NCBI GenBank assembly: GCA_023662865.1
Contig: JAMPIK010000003.1
Span: 1-64,000, forward strand
Source: Prevotella sp.
Lineage (GTDB): Bacteria > Bacteroidota > Bacteroidia > Bacteroidales > Muribaculaceae
Reading direction: 5' to 3'
DNA: 64,000 nucleotides
This document shows, one piece after another, positions 9,197 through 17,694 of the stretch (its first letter is position 1; each line of letters begins with the position of its first letter). The notes below the pieces were generated by a model. It was not told the origin of the DNA, did no database searches, and was given only the letters and a program-made list of their open reading frames with translations. Both the position numbers and the translations under genes were made by a program.

Positions 9197-9619
9197 ATGA
9201 AAATTTCGCATATTGAACACATTGGCATCGCAGTGCCCAACCTCGATGAGGCTATCGCTTATTATGAAAATGTACTTGGTTTAAAGTGCTACAAGAAAGA
9301 AGTAGTTGAAGATCAGAAAGTAACTACTGCTTTCATCAAAGTGGGCGATGTGAAAATCGAACTTCTCGAAGCTACATCTCCCGAAAGCACAATAGCCAAG
9401 TTTATCGAGAAAAACGGTGGCAAAGGCGGTATGCACCACATGGCGTTCGCTGTAGAAGACGGTGTAGCCGAAGCTCTTGCCGAGGCTGAAAGCAAAGGTG
9501 TGCGCTTGATTGACAAAGCACCCCGAAAAGGTGCCGATGGTCTGCAGATTGCATTCCTCCACCCAAAAAACACTCAAGCCGTTCTCACCGAACTCTGCGA
9601 AGACCCCTCCGCAAAGTAA
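9197..9619 (+). CDS. mce: Methylmalonyl-CoA epimerase
   Basis: This 140-residue VOC/glyoxalase-fold protein interconverts (R)- and (S)-methylmalonyl-CoA. It has the paired beta-alpha-beta-beta-beta modules starting at KISHIEHIGIAVPNLDEA and GGMHHMAFAVED, with the metal-binding histidines visible in IEHIGIAV and MHHMAF. It opens the methylmalonyl-CoA decarboxylase cluster, which fixes the assignment, and feeds the correct stereoisomer to the decarboxylase during succinate-to-propionate fermentation. The start codon follows an AAGGA-like sequence. Confidence 0.95.
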   Translation: MKISHIEHIGIAVPNLDEAIAYYENVLGLKCYKKEVVEDQKVTTAFIKVGDVKIELLEATSPESTIAKFIEKNGGKGGMHHMAFAVEDGVAEALAEAESKGVRLIDKAPRKGADGLQIAFLHPKNTQAVLTELCEDPSAK

Positions 9620-9644
9620 TGGCAGAAAGGGATTAACACTTAAA

Positions 9645-9688
9645 AACCCACACACGCATTTACCCGATGTGAATGCGCGGTGTGGGTT
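9645..9688 (+). other. Intercistronic RNA hairpin between mce and mmdA
   Basis: A 9-bp perfect outer stem (AACCCACAC at 9645-9653 with GTGTGGGTT at 9680-9688) encloses a second 6-bp stem (CGCATT/AATGCG). No U-run follows, so it is more likely an mRNA-stability or attenuation element than a full terminator. Confidence 0.6.
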
Positions 9689-9723
9689 ATCCGCATAATA
9701 AATATCAATAAAATCAAAATACA

Positions 9724-11280
9724 ATGAGCAAACAGACAGAAAAAATCCAAGAGCTTATTGACAAACGCGCCGAAGCACGCCTCGGCGGCGGCGAAAAAGC
9801 GATTGAGAAACAGCACCAGAAGGGTAAATACACCGCTCGCGAGCGTATTGCACAACTTCTTGATGAAGGTAGCTTCGAGGAGCTTGACATGTTCGTAACC
9901 TATCGTTGTACCAACTTTGGTATGGGCGAGAAGAAGCACCCGCTGGGTGACGGTGTGGTAACCGGTTTCGGTACTGTTGAAGGACGTCTTGTATACGTCT
10001 TCGCACAAGATTTTACAGTACTCGGAGGCTCTCTGAGCGAAACCATGGCTCAGAAGATTTGCAAAGTAATGGACCTTGCAATGAAAATGGGTGCTCCCGT
10101 TATCGGCCTCAATGACTCCGGCGGCGCACGTATCCAAGAGGGTATCAACGCCCTTGCCGGCTACTCCGAAATCTTCAAACGCAACATTCTTGCCTCCGGG
10201 GTAGTACCCCAGATTTCCGCTATCCTCGGCCCTTGTGCCGGCGGTGCCGTATATAGCCCGGCTCTCACCGACTTCACTATCATGGCAAAGGGTATTTCAT
10301 ATATGTTCCTTACCGGTCCCTCTGTTGTTAAGACAGTTACCGGTGAAGACGTAACTCAAGAGCAACTTGGCGGTGCATCTGTCCACGCTACCAAGAGCGG
10401 TGTGACTCACTTTGCTGCTGAGGACGGCGAAGACGCAATCCGCATTGTTCGCAAACTCCTCAGCTACATTCCGCAAAACAACCTTGAGGAAACACCCCTC
10501 ATGCCTTGCGATGACCCCATTGACCGTCTTGAGGACAAACTCAACGAAATCATTCCCGATAACCCCAACAAGGCTTACGACATGTACGAAGTTATCGGCG
10601 CAATCATTGACAACGGCGAGTTCCTTGAAGTACAGAAAGACTTTGCCAAGAACATCATCGTGGGCTTCGCTCGCATGAACGGTCAGTCAGTAGGTATCGT
10701 GGCCAACCAGCCCCGTGTACTTGCCGGCGTTCTCGACTCAAACGCTTCACGCAAGGCAGCTCGCTTCGTTCGCTTCTGCGACTGCTTCAACATTCCTTTG
10801 GTAACTCTTGTAGACGTTCCAGGCTTCCTCCCCGGTACCGGTCAGGAATACAACGGTGTAATTCTCCACGGTGCAAAACTTCTCTATGCATACGGCGAAG
10901 CTACTGTGCCCAAAGTTACAGTTACTCTGCGCAAGAGCTACGGCGGCAGTCACATCGTGATGAGCTGCAAGCAGCTCCGCGGTGACATGAACTATGCATG
11001 GCCTTCAGCTGAAATCGCTGTGATGGGTGCCGCCGGTGCCGCCGGTGTGCTTTACGCAAAAGCTGCAAAAGAAGCTTCGGATCCCAAAGCGTTTATAAAA
11101 GAGAAAGAAGACGAGTACACCAAGCTCTTTGCCAACCCATATCAGGCTGCCAAATATGGCTACATCGATGATGTCATCGAGCCGCGCAACACTCGTTTCC
11201 GCGTAATCCGTGCCCTGCAAATGCTTGCTACCAAGAAGGATAGCAATCCACCCAAAAAGCACGGCAACATACCTCTCTAA
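9724..11280 (+). CDS. mmdA: Methylmalonyl-CoA decarboxylase alpha subunit (carboxyltransferase)
   Basis: This 518-residue biotin-dependent carboxyltransferase moves CO2 from methylmalonyl-CoA to the biotin carrier, giving propionyl-CoA. It has both carboxyltransferase halves: N-terminal [13 protein letters not shown] with [13 protein letters not shown], and C-terminal [13 protein letters not shown] with [11 protein letters not shown]. Acetyl- and propionyl-CoA carboxylase beta subunits look similar. Here the downstream gamma, biotin-carrier and sodium-pump beta subunits, with an epimerase upstream, argue for the decarboxylase complex. The window shows no biotin carboxylase gene, as expected for a decarboxylase. 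Confidence 0.94.
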   Translation: MSKQTEKIQELIDKRAEARLGGGEKAIEKQHQKGKYTARERIAQLLDEGSFEELDMFVTYRCTNFGMGEKKHPLGDGVVTGFGTVEGRLVYVFAQDFTVLGGSLSETMAQKICKVMDLAMKMGAPVIGLNDSGGARIQEGINALAGYSEIFKRNILASGVVPQISAILGPCAGGAVYSPALTDFTIMAKGISYMFLTGPSVVKTVTGEDVTQEQLGGASVHATKSGVTHFAAEDGEDAIRIVRKLLSYIPQNNLEETPLMPCDDPIDRLEDKLNEIIPDNPNKAYDMYEVIGAIIDNGEFLEVQKDFAKNIIVGFARMNGQSVGIVANQPRVLAGVLDSNASRKAARFVRFCDCFNIPLVTLVDVPGFLPGTGQEYNGVILHGAKLLYAYGEATVPKVTVTLRKSYGGSHIVMSCKQLRGDMNYAWPSAEIAVMGAAGAAGVLYAKAAKEASDPKAFIKEKEDEYTKLFANPYQAAKYGYIDDVIEPRNTRFRVIRALQMLATKKDSNPPKKHGNIPL

Positions 11281-11297
11281 TACAGATTTAACCTAAT

Positions 11298-11326
11298 CGT
11301 CTGTCGGCATGAATAACCGACAGACG
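11298..11326 (+). other. Intercistronic hairpin 1 after mmdA
   Basis: A perfect 10-bp stem (CGTCTGTCGG with CCGACAGACG) and a 9-nt loop lie 17 bp after the mmdA stop. No U-run follows. It shares the GTCTGT/ACAGAC words with the next hairpin. Confidence 0.6.
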
Positions 11327-11376
11327 GTACAGGTTTTCTGAACTGTCTTTCCCAAGAGGTAACTTGAACATTAAGC

Positions 11377-11401
11377 GTCTGTTTCCCAAAATCGGACAGA
11401 C
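11377..11401 (+). other. Intercistronic hairpin 2 before the gamma subunit gene
   Basis: GTCTGT (11377-11382) can pair with ACAGAC (11396-11401). Because the same words occur in the hairpin at 11298-11326, the two could also pair with each other to form an alternative fold. Confidence 0.4.
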
Positions 11402-11433
11402 ACTTAGTGATGATTAAATAACAAACATACATA

Positions 11434-12057
11434 ATGAAAAAATATTTATTTTTACCGGTTCTGACTCTGTGTCTTTACCTTGCTCCATGTTCCGCGCAGG
11501 AAGAAGTTGCCGCCTCAACAGCTTCTGAACCGCAAGTAGAACAGGTGATGGAAGTGTATGAGACTACATGGTCCCCCGACAAGGAAACCGTTACTATTAC
11601 AGAGGTAAGCACACAGAAAACTGTGACTCTTGACGCTGATAAATACAACGATAACCTTAACAAGGGCTACACAGCTCACAAAATGTTTAAAAACGAAGTA
11701 ATTACCGAGGCCGACAATTCCGGCATGGGCGTTACGCTCATGAGCATGTGTATAGTGCTGTTTGCTCTCATCGTTCTGAGCTTGCTGTTCTTATTCTTCG
11801 GCAAAGTATTTGCCAAAAATCAAAGCAAGAAAAAGAGCGAGGCAAAGGGCGAGACAACAGTTTCAGCCGATGAAGACGACCATGACTCCGGCGAGGTTAT
11901 CGCAGCAATCGCCATGGCTCTTGATGAGCATTTCAACTCCAAACACGATTTGGAAGACACTGTGCTCACCATTCGCCGCATGAAGCGTGCATATTCACCG
12001 TGGAACTCCAAGATTTATAATATGCGCGAAGTTCCCACTGTGCGCCGCAAACACTAA
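11434..12057 (+). CDS. Sodium-pump decarboxylase gamma (OadG-like) subunit
   Basis: This 207-residue membrane protein has a signal peptide (to about residue 21, ...CSAQEE), a Thr/Val-rich periplasmic segment of about 70 residues, one transmembrane helix (about 97-122, MGVTLMSMCIVLFALIVLSLLFLFF) and a basic then acidic cytoplasmic tail. OadG/MmdD-type subunits anchor and assemble the decarboxylase. The typical subunit is about 80-120 residues, so the periplasmic part is an extension of a kind often seen in Bacteroidetes. Its position between mmdA and the biotin carrier supports the call more than sequence identity does. Confidence 0.8.
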   Translation: MKKYLFLPVLTLCLYLAPCSAQEEVAASTASEPQVEQVMEVYETTWSPDKETVTITEVSTQKTVTLDADKYNDNLNKGYTAHKMFKNEVITEADNSGMGVTLMSMCIVLFALIVLSLLFLFFGKVFAKNQSKKKSEAKGETTVSADEDDHDSGEVIAAIAMALDEHFNSKHDLEDTVLTIRRMKRAYSPWNSKIYNMREVPTVRRKH

Positions 12058-12093
12058 TCCATAAGTATTTACACCTTATAATTTAGAGTAAAA

Positions 12094-12537
12094 ATGAAAG
12101 AATACAAATATAAAATCAACGGTATGAAATTTACCGTTGCTGTAGGAGACATTGAAGGAGACAGTGTGCGTGTAGAAGTGAACGGCACTCCCTACAAGGT
12201 AGAACTCGATGAATCTCAAAAGACAAAGATTACTCCCGTAGCTGCGCCCAAGAAGGCTGCTCCGGCTCCTCGCACAAGCACCGGTGAGAAAGTGATAGCA
12301 AAACCCGCTGTAAACACCGGTGCCGCGTCTGCCGTGAAATCACCGCTGCCCGGCACAATCCTCAGCTTTAACGTTAAGGTTGGTGATACTGTAAACGCCG
12401 GTGATACCGTTTGCATACTCGAAGCCATGAAAATGGAAAACGATGTGCACACCAACAAGGGCGGTACAGTGAAGCAAATCCTCGTGAACGTTGGCGACTC
12501 CGTGCTTGAGGGTAACGACATCATGATTATTGAATAA
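12094..12537 (+). CDS. mmdC: Biotin carrier subunit of methylmalonyl-CoA decarboxylase
   Basis: This 147-residue protein has an N-terminal segment (1-45), an Ala/Pro/Lys-rich flexible linker (about 48-80) and a C-terminal biotinyl domain. The biotinylated lysine is Lys113 in EAMKMEND. The domain is flanked by PLPGTIL and by a VGDSVLEGNDIMIIE ending, as in oxaloacetate and methylmalonyl-CoA decarboxylase carriers. It shuttles the carboxyl group from MmdA to the membrane beta subunit. It starts 36 bp after the gamma subunit. Confidence 0.93.
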   Translation: MKEYKYKINGMKFTVAVGDIEGDSVRVEVNGTPYKVELDESQKTKITPVAAPKKAAPAPRTSTGEKVIAKPAVNTGAASAVKSPLPGTILSFNVKVGDTVNAGDTVCILEAMKMENDVHTNKGGTVKQILVNVGDSVLEGNDIMIIE

Positions 12538-12592
12538 TCATTCTCATCTCAAGTCCTTTCTCAAGCCCTTTAAGGCAGGAGAATATTTTGAA

Positions 12593-12627
12593 GCGAACCT
12601 GCCGCGCTTATCGGCGGCAGACTTCGC
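12593..12627 (+). other. Intercistronic hairpin before mmdB
   Basis: The stem GCGAA (12593-12597) / TTCGC (12623-12627), with an inner CTGCCG/CGGCAG, forms a strong hairpin between mmdC and mmdB. A short T-run (TTTTTT) occurs about 10 bp later. It may act as a partial terminator that sets the level of the membrane subunit. Confidence 0.5.
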
Positions 12628-12669
12628 TACTGCGATTTTTTCAAATCAACACACATTAAATTTTTAACC

Positions 12670-13836
12670 ATGATTCTTGCAAGCAGCTCTTTCGGGAGCT
12701 TCATGGAAGAAAGTCTGCAAACATTTTGGAACTTCACGGGATTTGCTCACTGTGAATACACCAATATAATAATGCTGCTTGTAGGCATATTCTTCCTATA
12801 TTTGGCAATAAAGAAAAACTTTGAGCCTCTGCTGCTCGTGCCTATCGGTTTCGGTATGCTTATCGGCAACATTCCGTTTCAAGAGGGAATGGAGATAGGT
12901 ATTTACGAAGAAGGTTCCGTACTCAATATCCTTTACAACGGTGTGGAACGCGGCTGGTATCCCCCACTCATCTTTCTGGGTATCGGTGCTATGACCGACT
13001 TCTCATCACTGCTGGCCAATCCGAAGCTTATGGTAATCGGTGCGTGTGCACAATTCGGTATCTTCGGAGCATATATGCTGTCCCTGCTCCTTGGCATGGA
13101 TCCGCTGAGCGCCGGTTGTGTAGCTATTATCGGTGGTGCAGATGGTCCCACAGCTATCTTCCTCACCTCCAAGTTGAACGCAAATCTGTTAGGTGCCGTT
13201 GCCGTGTCAGCCTATTCATATATGGCTCTCATACCTATCATTCAACCTCCGTTGATGCGCCTGTTCACTTCTCACAAGGAACGCACCATAAAGATGAAAC
13301 CGGCTCGTGTGGTAAGCCAGAATGAGAAGATTATCTTCCCGATAGTCGGCCTTATTCTCACCTGCTTTGTAGTGCCTTCGGGTCTTCCCCTGCTCGGTAT
13401 GCTATTCTTCGGCAACCTGCTGCGTGAGAGCGGTGTAACTACTCGTCTTGCCAAGACAGCCACCAATGCCATGACCGACATCGTGACTATCCTTTTGGGT
13501 CTGACCGTGGGAGCATCTACACAAGCTGACCGCTTCCTCACCTCAGATACAATCATCATCTTCGCACTTGGCTTTGTGGCATTTATCATCGCTTCAAGCG
13601 CCGGTGTGCTGTCAGTGAAATTGTTCAACTGCTTCCTGGGCAAAGACAAAAAAATCAACCCGCTTATCGGTAACGCCGGCGTAAGCGCCGTGCCGATGGC
13701 AGCGCGTATCTCCAACAATGTAGGTCTGGAATATGATCCCAACAACTACTTATTGATGCACGCTATGGGCCCGAATGTTGCCGGTGTAATCGGTTCTGCC
13801 GTAGCCGCCGGTGTACTGCTCAGCTTCCTCGGATAA
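12670..13836 (+). CDS. mmdB: Na+-translocating decarboxylase beta subunit
   Basis: This 388-residue polytopic inner-membrane protein of the OadB/MmdB/GcdB family decarboxylates carboxybiotin and exports Na+. It contains the signature GGADGPTAIFLTSKL, with the Asp implicated in Na+ and proton binding, and IGNAGVSAVPMAAR near the C-terminus. Roughly nine or more hydrophobic segments are visible. It completes the mce-mmdA-gamma-mmdC-mmdB operon and couples propionate formation to a sodium gradient. A strong terminator follows 20 bp after the stop. Confidence 0.95.
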   Translation: MILASSSFGSFMEESLQTFWNFTGFAHCEYTNIIMLLVGIFFLYLAIKKNFEPLLLVPIGFGMLIGNIPFQEGMEIGIYEEGSVLNILYNGVERGWYPPLIFLGIGAMTDFSSLLANPKLMVIGACAQFGIFGAYMLSLLLGMDPLSAGCVAIIGGADGPTAIFLTSKLNANLLGAVAVSAYSYMALIPIIQPPLMRLFTSHKERTIKMKPARVVSQNEKIIFPIVGLILTCFVVPSGLPLLGMLFFGNLLRESGVTTRLAKTATNAMTDIVTILLGLTVGASTQADRFLTSDTIIIFALGFVAFIIASSAGVLSVKLFNCFLGKDKKINPLIGNAGVSAVPMAARISNNVGLEYDPNNYLLMHAMGPNVAGVIGSAVAAGVLLSFLG

Positions 13837-13856
13837 TCAAAATTCCCGATACTTCT

Positions 13857-13889
13857 AAATCCGCGTTCACTGCGAATGCGGATTTTTTT
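13857..13889 (+). terminator. Rho-independent terminator of the mmd operon
   Basis: AAATCCGC (13857-13864) pairs with GCGGATTT (13878-13885) and a run of T follows. Confidence 0.85.
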
Positions 13890-14017
13890 GTTAAAATTCA
13901 TGCTTGCTAAAACTTATTTGGCGACTTGTGTGTTACATCTACAGATGAGTCAGTTTACCTCCTCAAACTTTCCGTCTTAAAATAACATGGTCTTAAAGTC
14001 TAAACCGGAAACTACGA

Positions 14018-14356
14018 ATGGTAAACAAAAAAGTAATAAACGAGATATATAAAAAGTACCGCAAACCTGTTCGAGACACGAACGATTTGAATATTAAGTA
14101 CTTTTTAGAAATATTGGGCGAAAAGCATAATCTTGAATGTGCAGACGGCGAGATTGTAAATTTGAACCTTGATGATTTTAACCCTTTCAAAAGGATGTTG
14201 ATTAAGAGTTTACATTCCATTTTGGAATTTGATAAGGTAATTGCTTTCGTATTTGGAAATCACATTATCTTCTTCGACAAGACTTCTGACAATATGCACA
14301 TTCACTTCAAGCCGGAAAACGATAACTTCTTTTCCCGACTTTTTCACAAGAAATAA
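14018..14356 (+). CDS. Hypothetical protein, AT-rich
   Basis: I do not recognise this 112-residue protein. It has no signal peptide or membrane segment. It is rich in Lys, Asn, Phe and Ile, and its codons are more AT-rich than those of the flanking operons, which hints at recent acquisition or a poorly expressed gene. The last third (VIAFVFGNHIIFFDKTSDNMHIHFKPEND) looks like a small beta-sheet unit. It stands alone between the mmd terminator and its own terminator, which argues that it is real. Confidence 0.6.
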   Translation: MVNKKVINEIYKKYRKPVRDTNDLNIKYFLEILGEKHNLECADGEIVNLNLDDFNPFKRMLIKSLHSILEFDKVIAFVFGNHIIFFDKTSDNMHIHFKPENDNFFSRLFHKK

Positions 14357-14394
14357 ACCAAGAGCATAGCAATTATTAAAATAACCCGAAAGTG

Positions 14395-14429
14395 AAAGGG
14401 AAGCCGTTTGGATGCGACTTCCCTTTTTT
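14395..14429 (+). terminator. Rho-independent terminator
   Basis: AAAGGGAAG (14395-14403) pairs with CTTCCCTTT (14418-14426), which runs into a T tract. It ends the 112-residue hypothetical gene. Confidence 0.8.
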
Positions 14430-14516
14430 ACATCTTAGATATAATTTTTGTTTTGGTTGCGCTATGTGTTTCGCCGTTGGTGAACTTGGAGTCTTGTGTT
14501 GGTTAGACTTTGGAGA

Positions 14517-15050
14517 TTAGTCAAATTCTTCTATGCCTTCCGGCAGCTCATCTTCATTGTAAGCATCGCCCTCATAGAAGTCCATGTCCATAGCCGAAGT
14601 TTCGGCAGCCGCCTTATCTACGGTATGTTCAAAATCATCAAGATCAACGTGTTGCGGGGGCACCTTGCCTTCTTTGCGAGTACACAGCGGATCCATCAGG
14701 CTCTTGTGAGGTATGATTTTTTTGAGTTCCATAAAGAAACAACGGTCAGTGATATAGTCGAATACGAAAATCATGCGTTGACCCTCGTCTTCCACAAGCT
14801 CGTTTATGTGGGTATCCTCCATAAGCCATAAGTCCTGATCTGAGTCAGTACCCATATCTTCGAGAGTGATTTCTTCTCGCTTTTCCCAGCCTTCATCACA
14901 TAAGAAGAAGGAGGAGAGTTCATCTTTTGTATAGCCTACGCTGTCAAGTATGGCATTGCGCAATACGAAAAAATTTGCATCTGCATCTATTTCTATTTCG
15001 CGGCAGAAGTTTTCAACTTCGTCAGATACTATTTTAAATCTATATACCAT
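14517..15050 (-). CDS. Plasmid pRiA4b ORF-3-like family protein
   Basis: This 177-residue acidic protein resembles the PRiA4_ORF3-like (IS1096 passenger) family: it opens MVYRFKIVSDEV, has a beta-grasp-like N-terminal half with SSFFLCDEGW, and then ...LWLMEDTHINELVEDEGQRMIFVFDYITDRCFFMEL. The C-terminal 50 residues are strongly acidic (DMDFYEGDAYNEDELPEGIEEFD). The molecular function is unknown. Despite the family name there is no transposase nearby, and close relatives are ordinary chromosomal genes in Bacteroidales. It is followed on the same strand by nothing obvious, and serine palmitoyltransferase lies upstream. Confidence 0.75.
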   Translation of the reverse strand: MVYRFKIVSDEVENFCREIEIDADANFFVLRNAILDSVGYTKDELSSFFLCDEGWEKREEITLEDMGTDSDQDLWLMEDTHINELVEDEGQRMIFVFDYITDRCFFMELKKIIPHKSLMDPLCTRKEGKVPPQHVDLDDFEHTVDKAAAETSAMDMDFYEGDAYNEDELPEGIEEFD

Positions 15051-15116
15051 AAGTGTCTGTTCAGATTTTACACTGCGAATTTAATGCAAATATATGATAT
15101 GGCCACATATTTGAAG

Positions 15117-15157
15117 AAAAAAAATCGGCTTTGCATTATTTTTTAACAAAGCCGATT
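15117..15157 (-). terminator. Terminator of serine palmitoyltransferase
   Basis: Read on the minus strand, an 11-bp stem (AATCGGCTTTG at 15157-15147 with CAAAGCCGATT at 15133-15123) is followed by a run of eight T. Confidence 0.85.
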
Positions 15158-15185
15158 ATTGGAAGTTATATAATTTTGCTATCTA

Positions 15186-16373
15186 TCAATTGATTATGCC
15201 GTTTTTACGGAACACCTTCTCAATAGCGTCAATTGAACGTTGCACTTGTTCCTTGGTGTGAGTAGCCATGAGGGAATAGCGAATCAGCGTGTCGTTGGGA
15301 GCTACTGCGGGAGTTACAACCGGGTTGACAAATACGCCTTCATCAAGTAAGTCGCGAGTCACACGGAATGTCTTGTAGTCGTCACGGATAAAGAGAGGGA
15401 TAATCGGAGTGGAAGTATGTCCTATTTCCAAGCCCATCTGTCGGAAGCTGTCAAGGGCGAAGTGGGTTAGATCCCATAAGCGCTGCTGACGTTCCGGCTC
15501 GGAGAGCATGATATCAAGCGAAGCGTTGACAGCCGCTACCGATGCGGGGGTTATACTTGCTGTAAATATATAGGAGCGGGAGTGATGACGAAGGAAGTTG
15601 GTTATCTCCTTATCTGTAGCGATAAATCCGCCCAATGAGGCGAATGATTTCGAGAATGTACCCATTATCAGGTCAACATCGCCTTGCACACCGAAATGAT
15701 TGCAGACACCGCGACCACCTTCTCCGAATACGCCTATGCCGTGAGCCTCATCAATCATTACCGTGGCATTGTATTTCTTAGCAAGTTCAGTAATCTTGAC
15801 TACGTTGGCCACATCGCCTTCCATAGAAAAGACGCTGTCGGAGACTATGAGTTTTACCTTGTCGGGATTGCATTTCTTGAGTTGGTCTTCAAGAGACGCC
15901 ATATCGTTGTGCTTATACTTCAGGTAGTTTGAGAACGAAAGCCTTCTGCCTTCAATAATGGAGGCATGATCTTGTTCATCAAGAATTATATAATCTTCAC
16001 GCCCGGTAAGGGTTGAGACAACGCCTAAATTCACGCCGAAGCCGGTAGAATAAAGCATTGCATCTTCTTTGCCAACATAATCGGCAAGACGAGCCTCAAG
16101 CTCTTTGTGAATATCAAGTGTGCCGTTAAGAAAAGGAGAACCGGCCAATCCGGTGCCGTATTTCTTGGTTGCCTTCACGGCAGCCTCAATCACTCTGGGG
16201 TCGTTGGTAAGCCCCATATAGCTGTTTGAACCGAACATCAGCACCTTTTTGCCGTTCATGAGCACTTCCGTGTCCTGTTCGGAAGATATAGGGCGAAAAT
16301 ATGGGTATATACCGGCTGCTTTTGCCTTTTGGGGTGCATCGTAGCGAGCTAATTTCTCTTGGAGAAGCTTCAT
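15186..16373 (-). CDS. spt: Serine palmitoyltransferase (alpha-oxoamine synthase family)
   Basis: This 395-residue PLP enzyme condenses L-serine with a fatty acyl-CoA to give 3-ketosphinganine, the first step of sphingolipid synthesis. The PLP lysine is Lys242 (GTFSKSFASLGG). DEAHG (208-212) and the stacking His136 (DHASIIEGRR) are present. The N-terminus (LLQEKLARYDAPQKAKAAGIYPYF) and TGLAGSPFLNGTLDIHKELE match the Bacteroides serine palmitoyltransferases from memory better than BioF or Kbl. BioF is the main alternative, but there are no biotin genes nearby. A TACCTTTG -7-like box lies upstream on the minus strand (16456-16449). Confidence 0.87.
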   Translation of the reverse strand: MKLLQEKLARYDAPQKAKAAGIYPYFRPISSEQDTEVLMNGKKVLMFGSNSYMGLTNDPRVIEAAVKATKKYGTGLAGSPFLNGTLDIHKELEARLADYVGKEDAMLYSTGFGVNLGVVSTLTGREDYIILDEQDHASIIEGRRLSFSNYLKYKHNDMASLEDQLKKCNPDKVKLIVSDSVFSMEGDVANVVKITELAKKYNATVMIDEAHGIGVFGEGGRGVCNHFGVQGDVDLIMGTFSKSFASLGGFIATDKEITNFLRHHSRSYIFTASITPASVAAVNASLDIMLSEPERQQRLWDLTHFALDSFRQMGLEIGHTSTPIIPLFIRDDYKTFRVTRDLLDEGVFVNPVVTPAVAPNDTLIRYSLMATHTKEQVQRSIDAIEKVFRKNGIIN

Positions 16374-16583
16374 AGTTTATATTCAAATTTTGTCTTAAAC
16401 TATCTGAATTGGCATAATCTCTAATGACACATTCGCCAAATCAGGCTACAAAGGTAGTCATAATTTGTCAAATACGAGCAATGAAATCCAAAAAAAATGC
16501 ACATTTTCCATTTTTTGTGCCATTTCAGCCCTTTTGACCATATATTTAGCATTAAAGAGCAGCTATATATGCCGAACTTTTCG

Positions 16584-16591
16584 TAACTTTG
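16584..16591 (+). promoter_or_regulatory. -7 promoter box (TAACTTTG) upstream of lpxD
   Basis: A perfect TAnnTTTG lies 79 bp before the lpxD ATG. There is no TTTG 19-21 bp upstream, so the -33 element is weak or divergent. It is the only good promoter box before the lpx genes. Confidence 0.6.
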
Positions 16592-16669
16592 CACGATATT
16601 TTATAAGAACTTATAGAGTCGCTCTCCCCTGCGGCCTGTCCGGCTGCTTCGGCTCTCCACTGACATTAT

Positions 16670-17674
16670 ATGGAAATAACAGCAAAAGAACTTGCCGACA
16701 TTGTTGGCGGCATAGTCGAGGGCAATCCGGCTACGCGTGTTTGTACCTTCTCAAAAATTGAGGAGGCTACCCCCGTGTCGCTGTCGTTTCTCGCCAATCC
16801 TAAATACACTCATTATCTATACGACACAAAGGCCGGCATTGTGCTTGTGAGTACAGACTTTGTGGCAGACAAGCCGCTGCCCGAGACTCTCACTTTGGTT
16901 CGGGTAAAAGACCCTTATTCCACATTGGCGCATCTTATGCAATATGTAGAAAGCCTCAAGCCGCATCTTTCCGGAATTGAACAGCCCTGCTTCATTGCAG
17001 AAGGTGTGGAACTCTCCGCCGATTCTTATATCGGTGCGTTTGCATATATAGGTAAAGGAGTAAAATTAGGCAAAAGCGTAAAGATTTACCCGCAAACATA
17101 TGTGGGTGAGGGTGCCTGCATCGGAGACAATTCCATAATATACGCCGGAGCAAAGATATACGCCGGCTGCACGATAGGCAAAAACTGTATCGTACACTCC
17201 GGAGCTGTAATAGGTGCCGATGGTTTCGGCTTTGCTCCCTCCGCCGAAGGGTACAGCAAAATTCCACAGGTCGGCAATGTAGTGCTTGAAGACAATGTGG
17301 AAATCGGAGCCAATACATGTATAGACCGCGCCACTATGGGACACACCGTAATAGGACGCGGCACAAAGCTCGACAATCTTGTGCAGATTGCCCACAATGT
17401 GGCTATCGGCAAGAACAATGTTTTCGCTGCACAAGCCGGCATAGCAGGCTCCACGCATATAGGCGACAATAATATGATAGGCGGCCAGGTGGGCATAGCC
17501 GGCCATATCTCGATAGGCTCCAACAATCAAATAGGAGCACAGAGCGGAATTCCCAACACTGTGGGCGACAACAACCGCCTCATGGGCTACCCGGCTGTAA
17601 ATGCCGGCACTTTTGCCCGCAATCAAGTATACATAAAACGTTTGGCAGAGCTTTTTACCAAAAATTCCAAATAA
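16670..17674 (+). CDS. lpxD: UDP-3-O-(3-hydroxyacyl)glucosamine N-acyltransferase
   Basis: LpxD adds the amide-linked hydroxy fatty acid in lipid A synthesis. This 334-residue protein has the N-terminal uridine-binding domain (to about 100) and a long left-handed beta-helix of hexapeptide repeats (about 100-320: [28 protein letters not shown] and so on). The catalytic His sits in [15 protein letters not shown]-terminal helix ends in [12 protein letters not shown]. It heads an lpxD-lpxC/fabZ-lpxA run with 20-bp and 3-bp gaps. Confidence 0.97.
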   Translation: MEITAKELADIVGGIVEGNPATRVCTFSKIEEATPVSLSFLANPKYTHYLYDTKAGIVLVSTDFVADKPLPETLTLVRVKDPYSTLAHLMQYVESLKPHLSGIEQPCFIAEGVELSADSYIGAFAYIGKGVKLGKSVKIYPQTYVGEGACIGDNSIIYAGAKIYAGCTIGKNCIVHSGAVIGADGFGFAPSAEGYSKIPQVGNVVLEDNVEIGANTCIDRATMGHTVIGRGTKLDNLVQIAHNVAIGKNNVFAAQAGIAGSTHIGDNNMIGGQVGIAGHISIGSNNQIGAQSGIPNTVGDNNRLMGYPAVNAGTFARNQVYIKRLAELFTKNSK

Positions 17675-17694
17675 GCATAAAAGACAATAAACAT

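Noticed and set aside
14517..15050. Mobile element, because of the pRiA4b ORF-3 / IS1096 passenger family name
   Set aside because: No transposase, inverted repeats or target duplication nearby; the family is common on chromosomes.
16501..16530. TGGCACAAAAAATGG on the minus strand upstream of serine palmitoyltransferase as a third copy of the lon/htpG element
   Set aside because: The -24 half matches, but there is no TTG at the -12 position and no CTCGGTG block.
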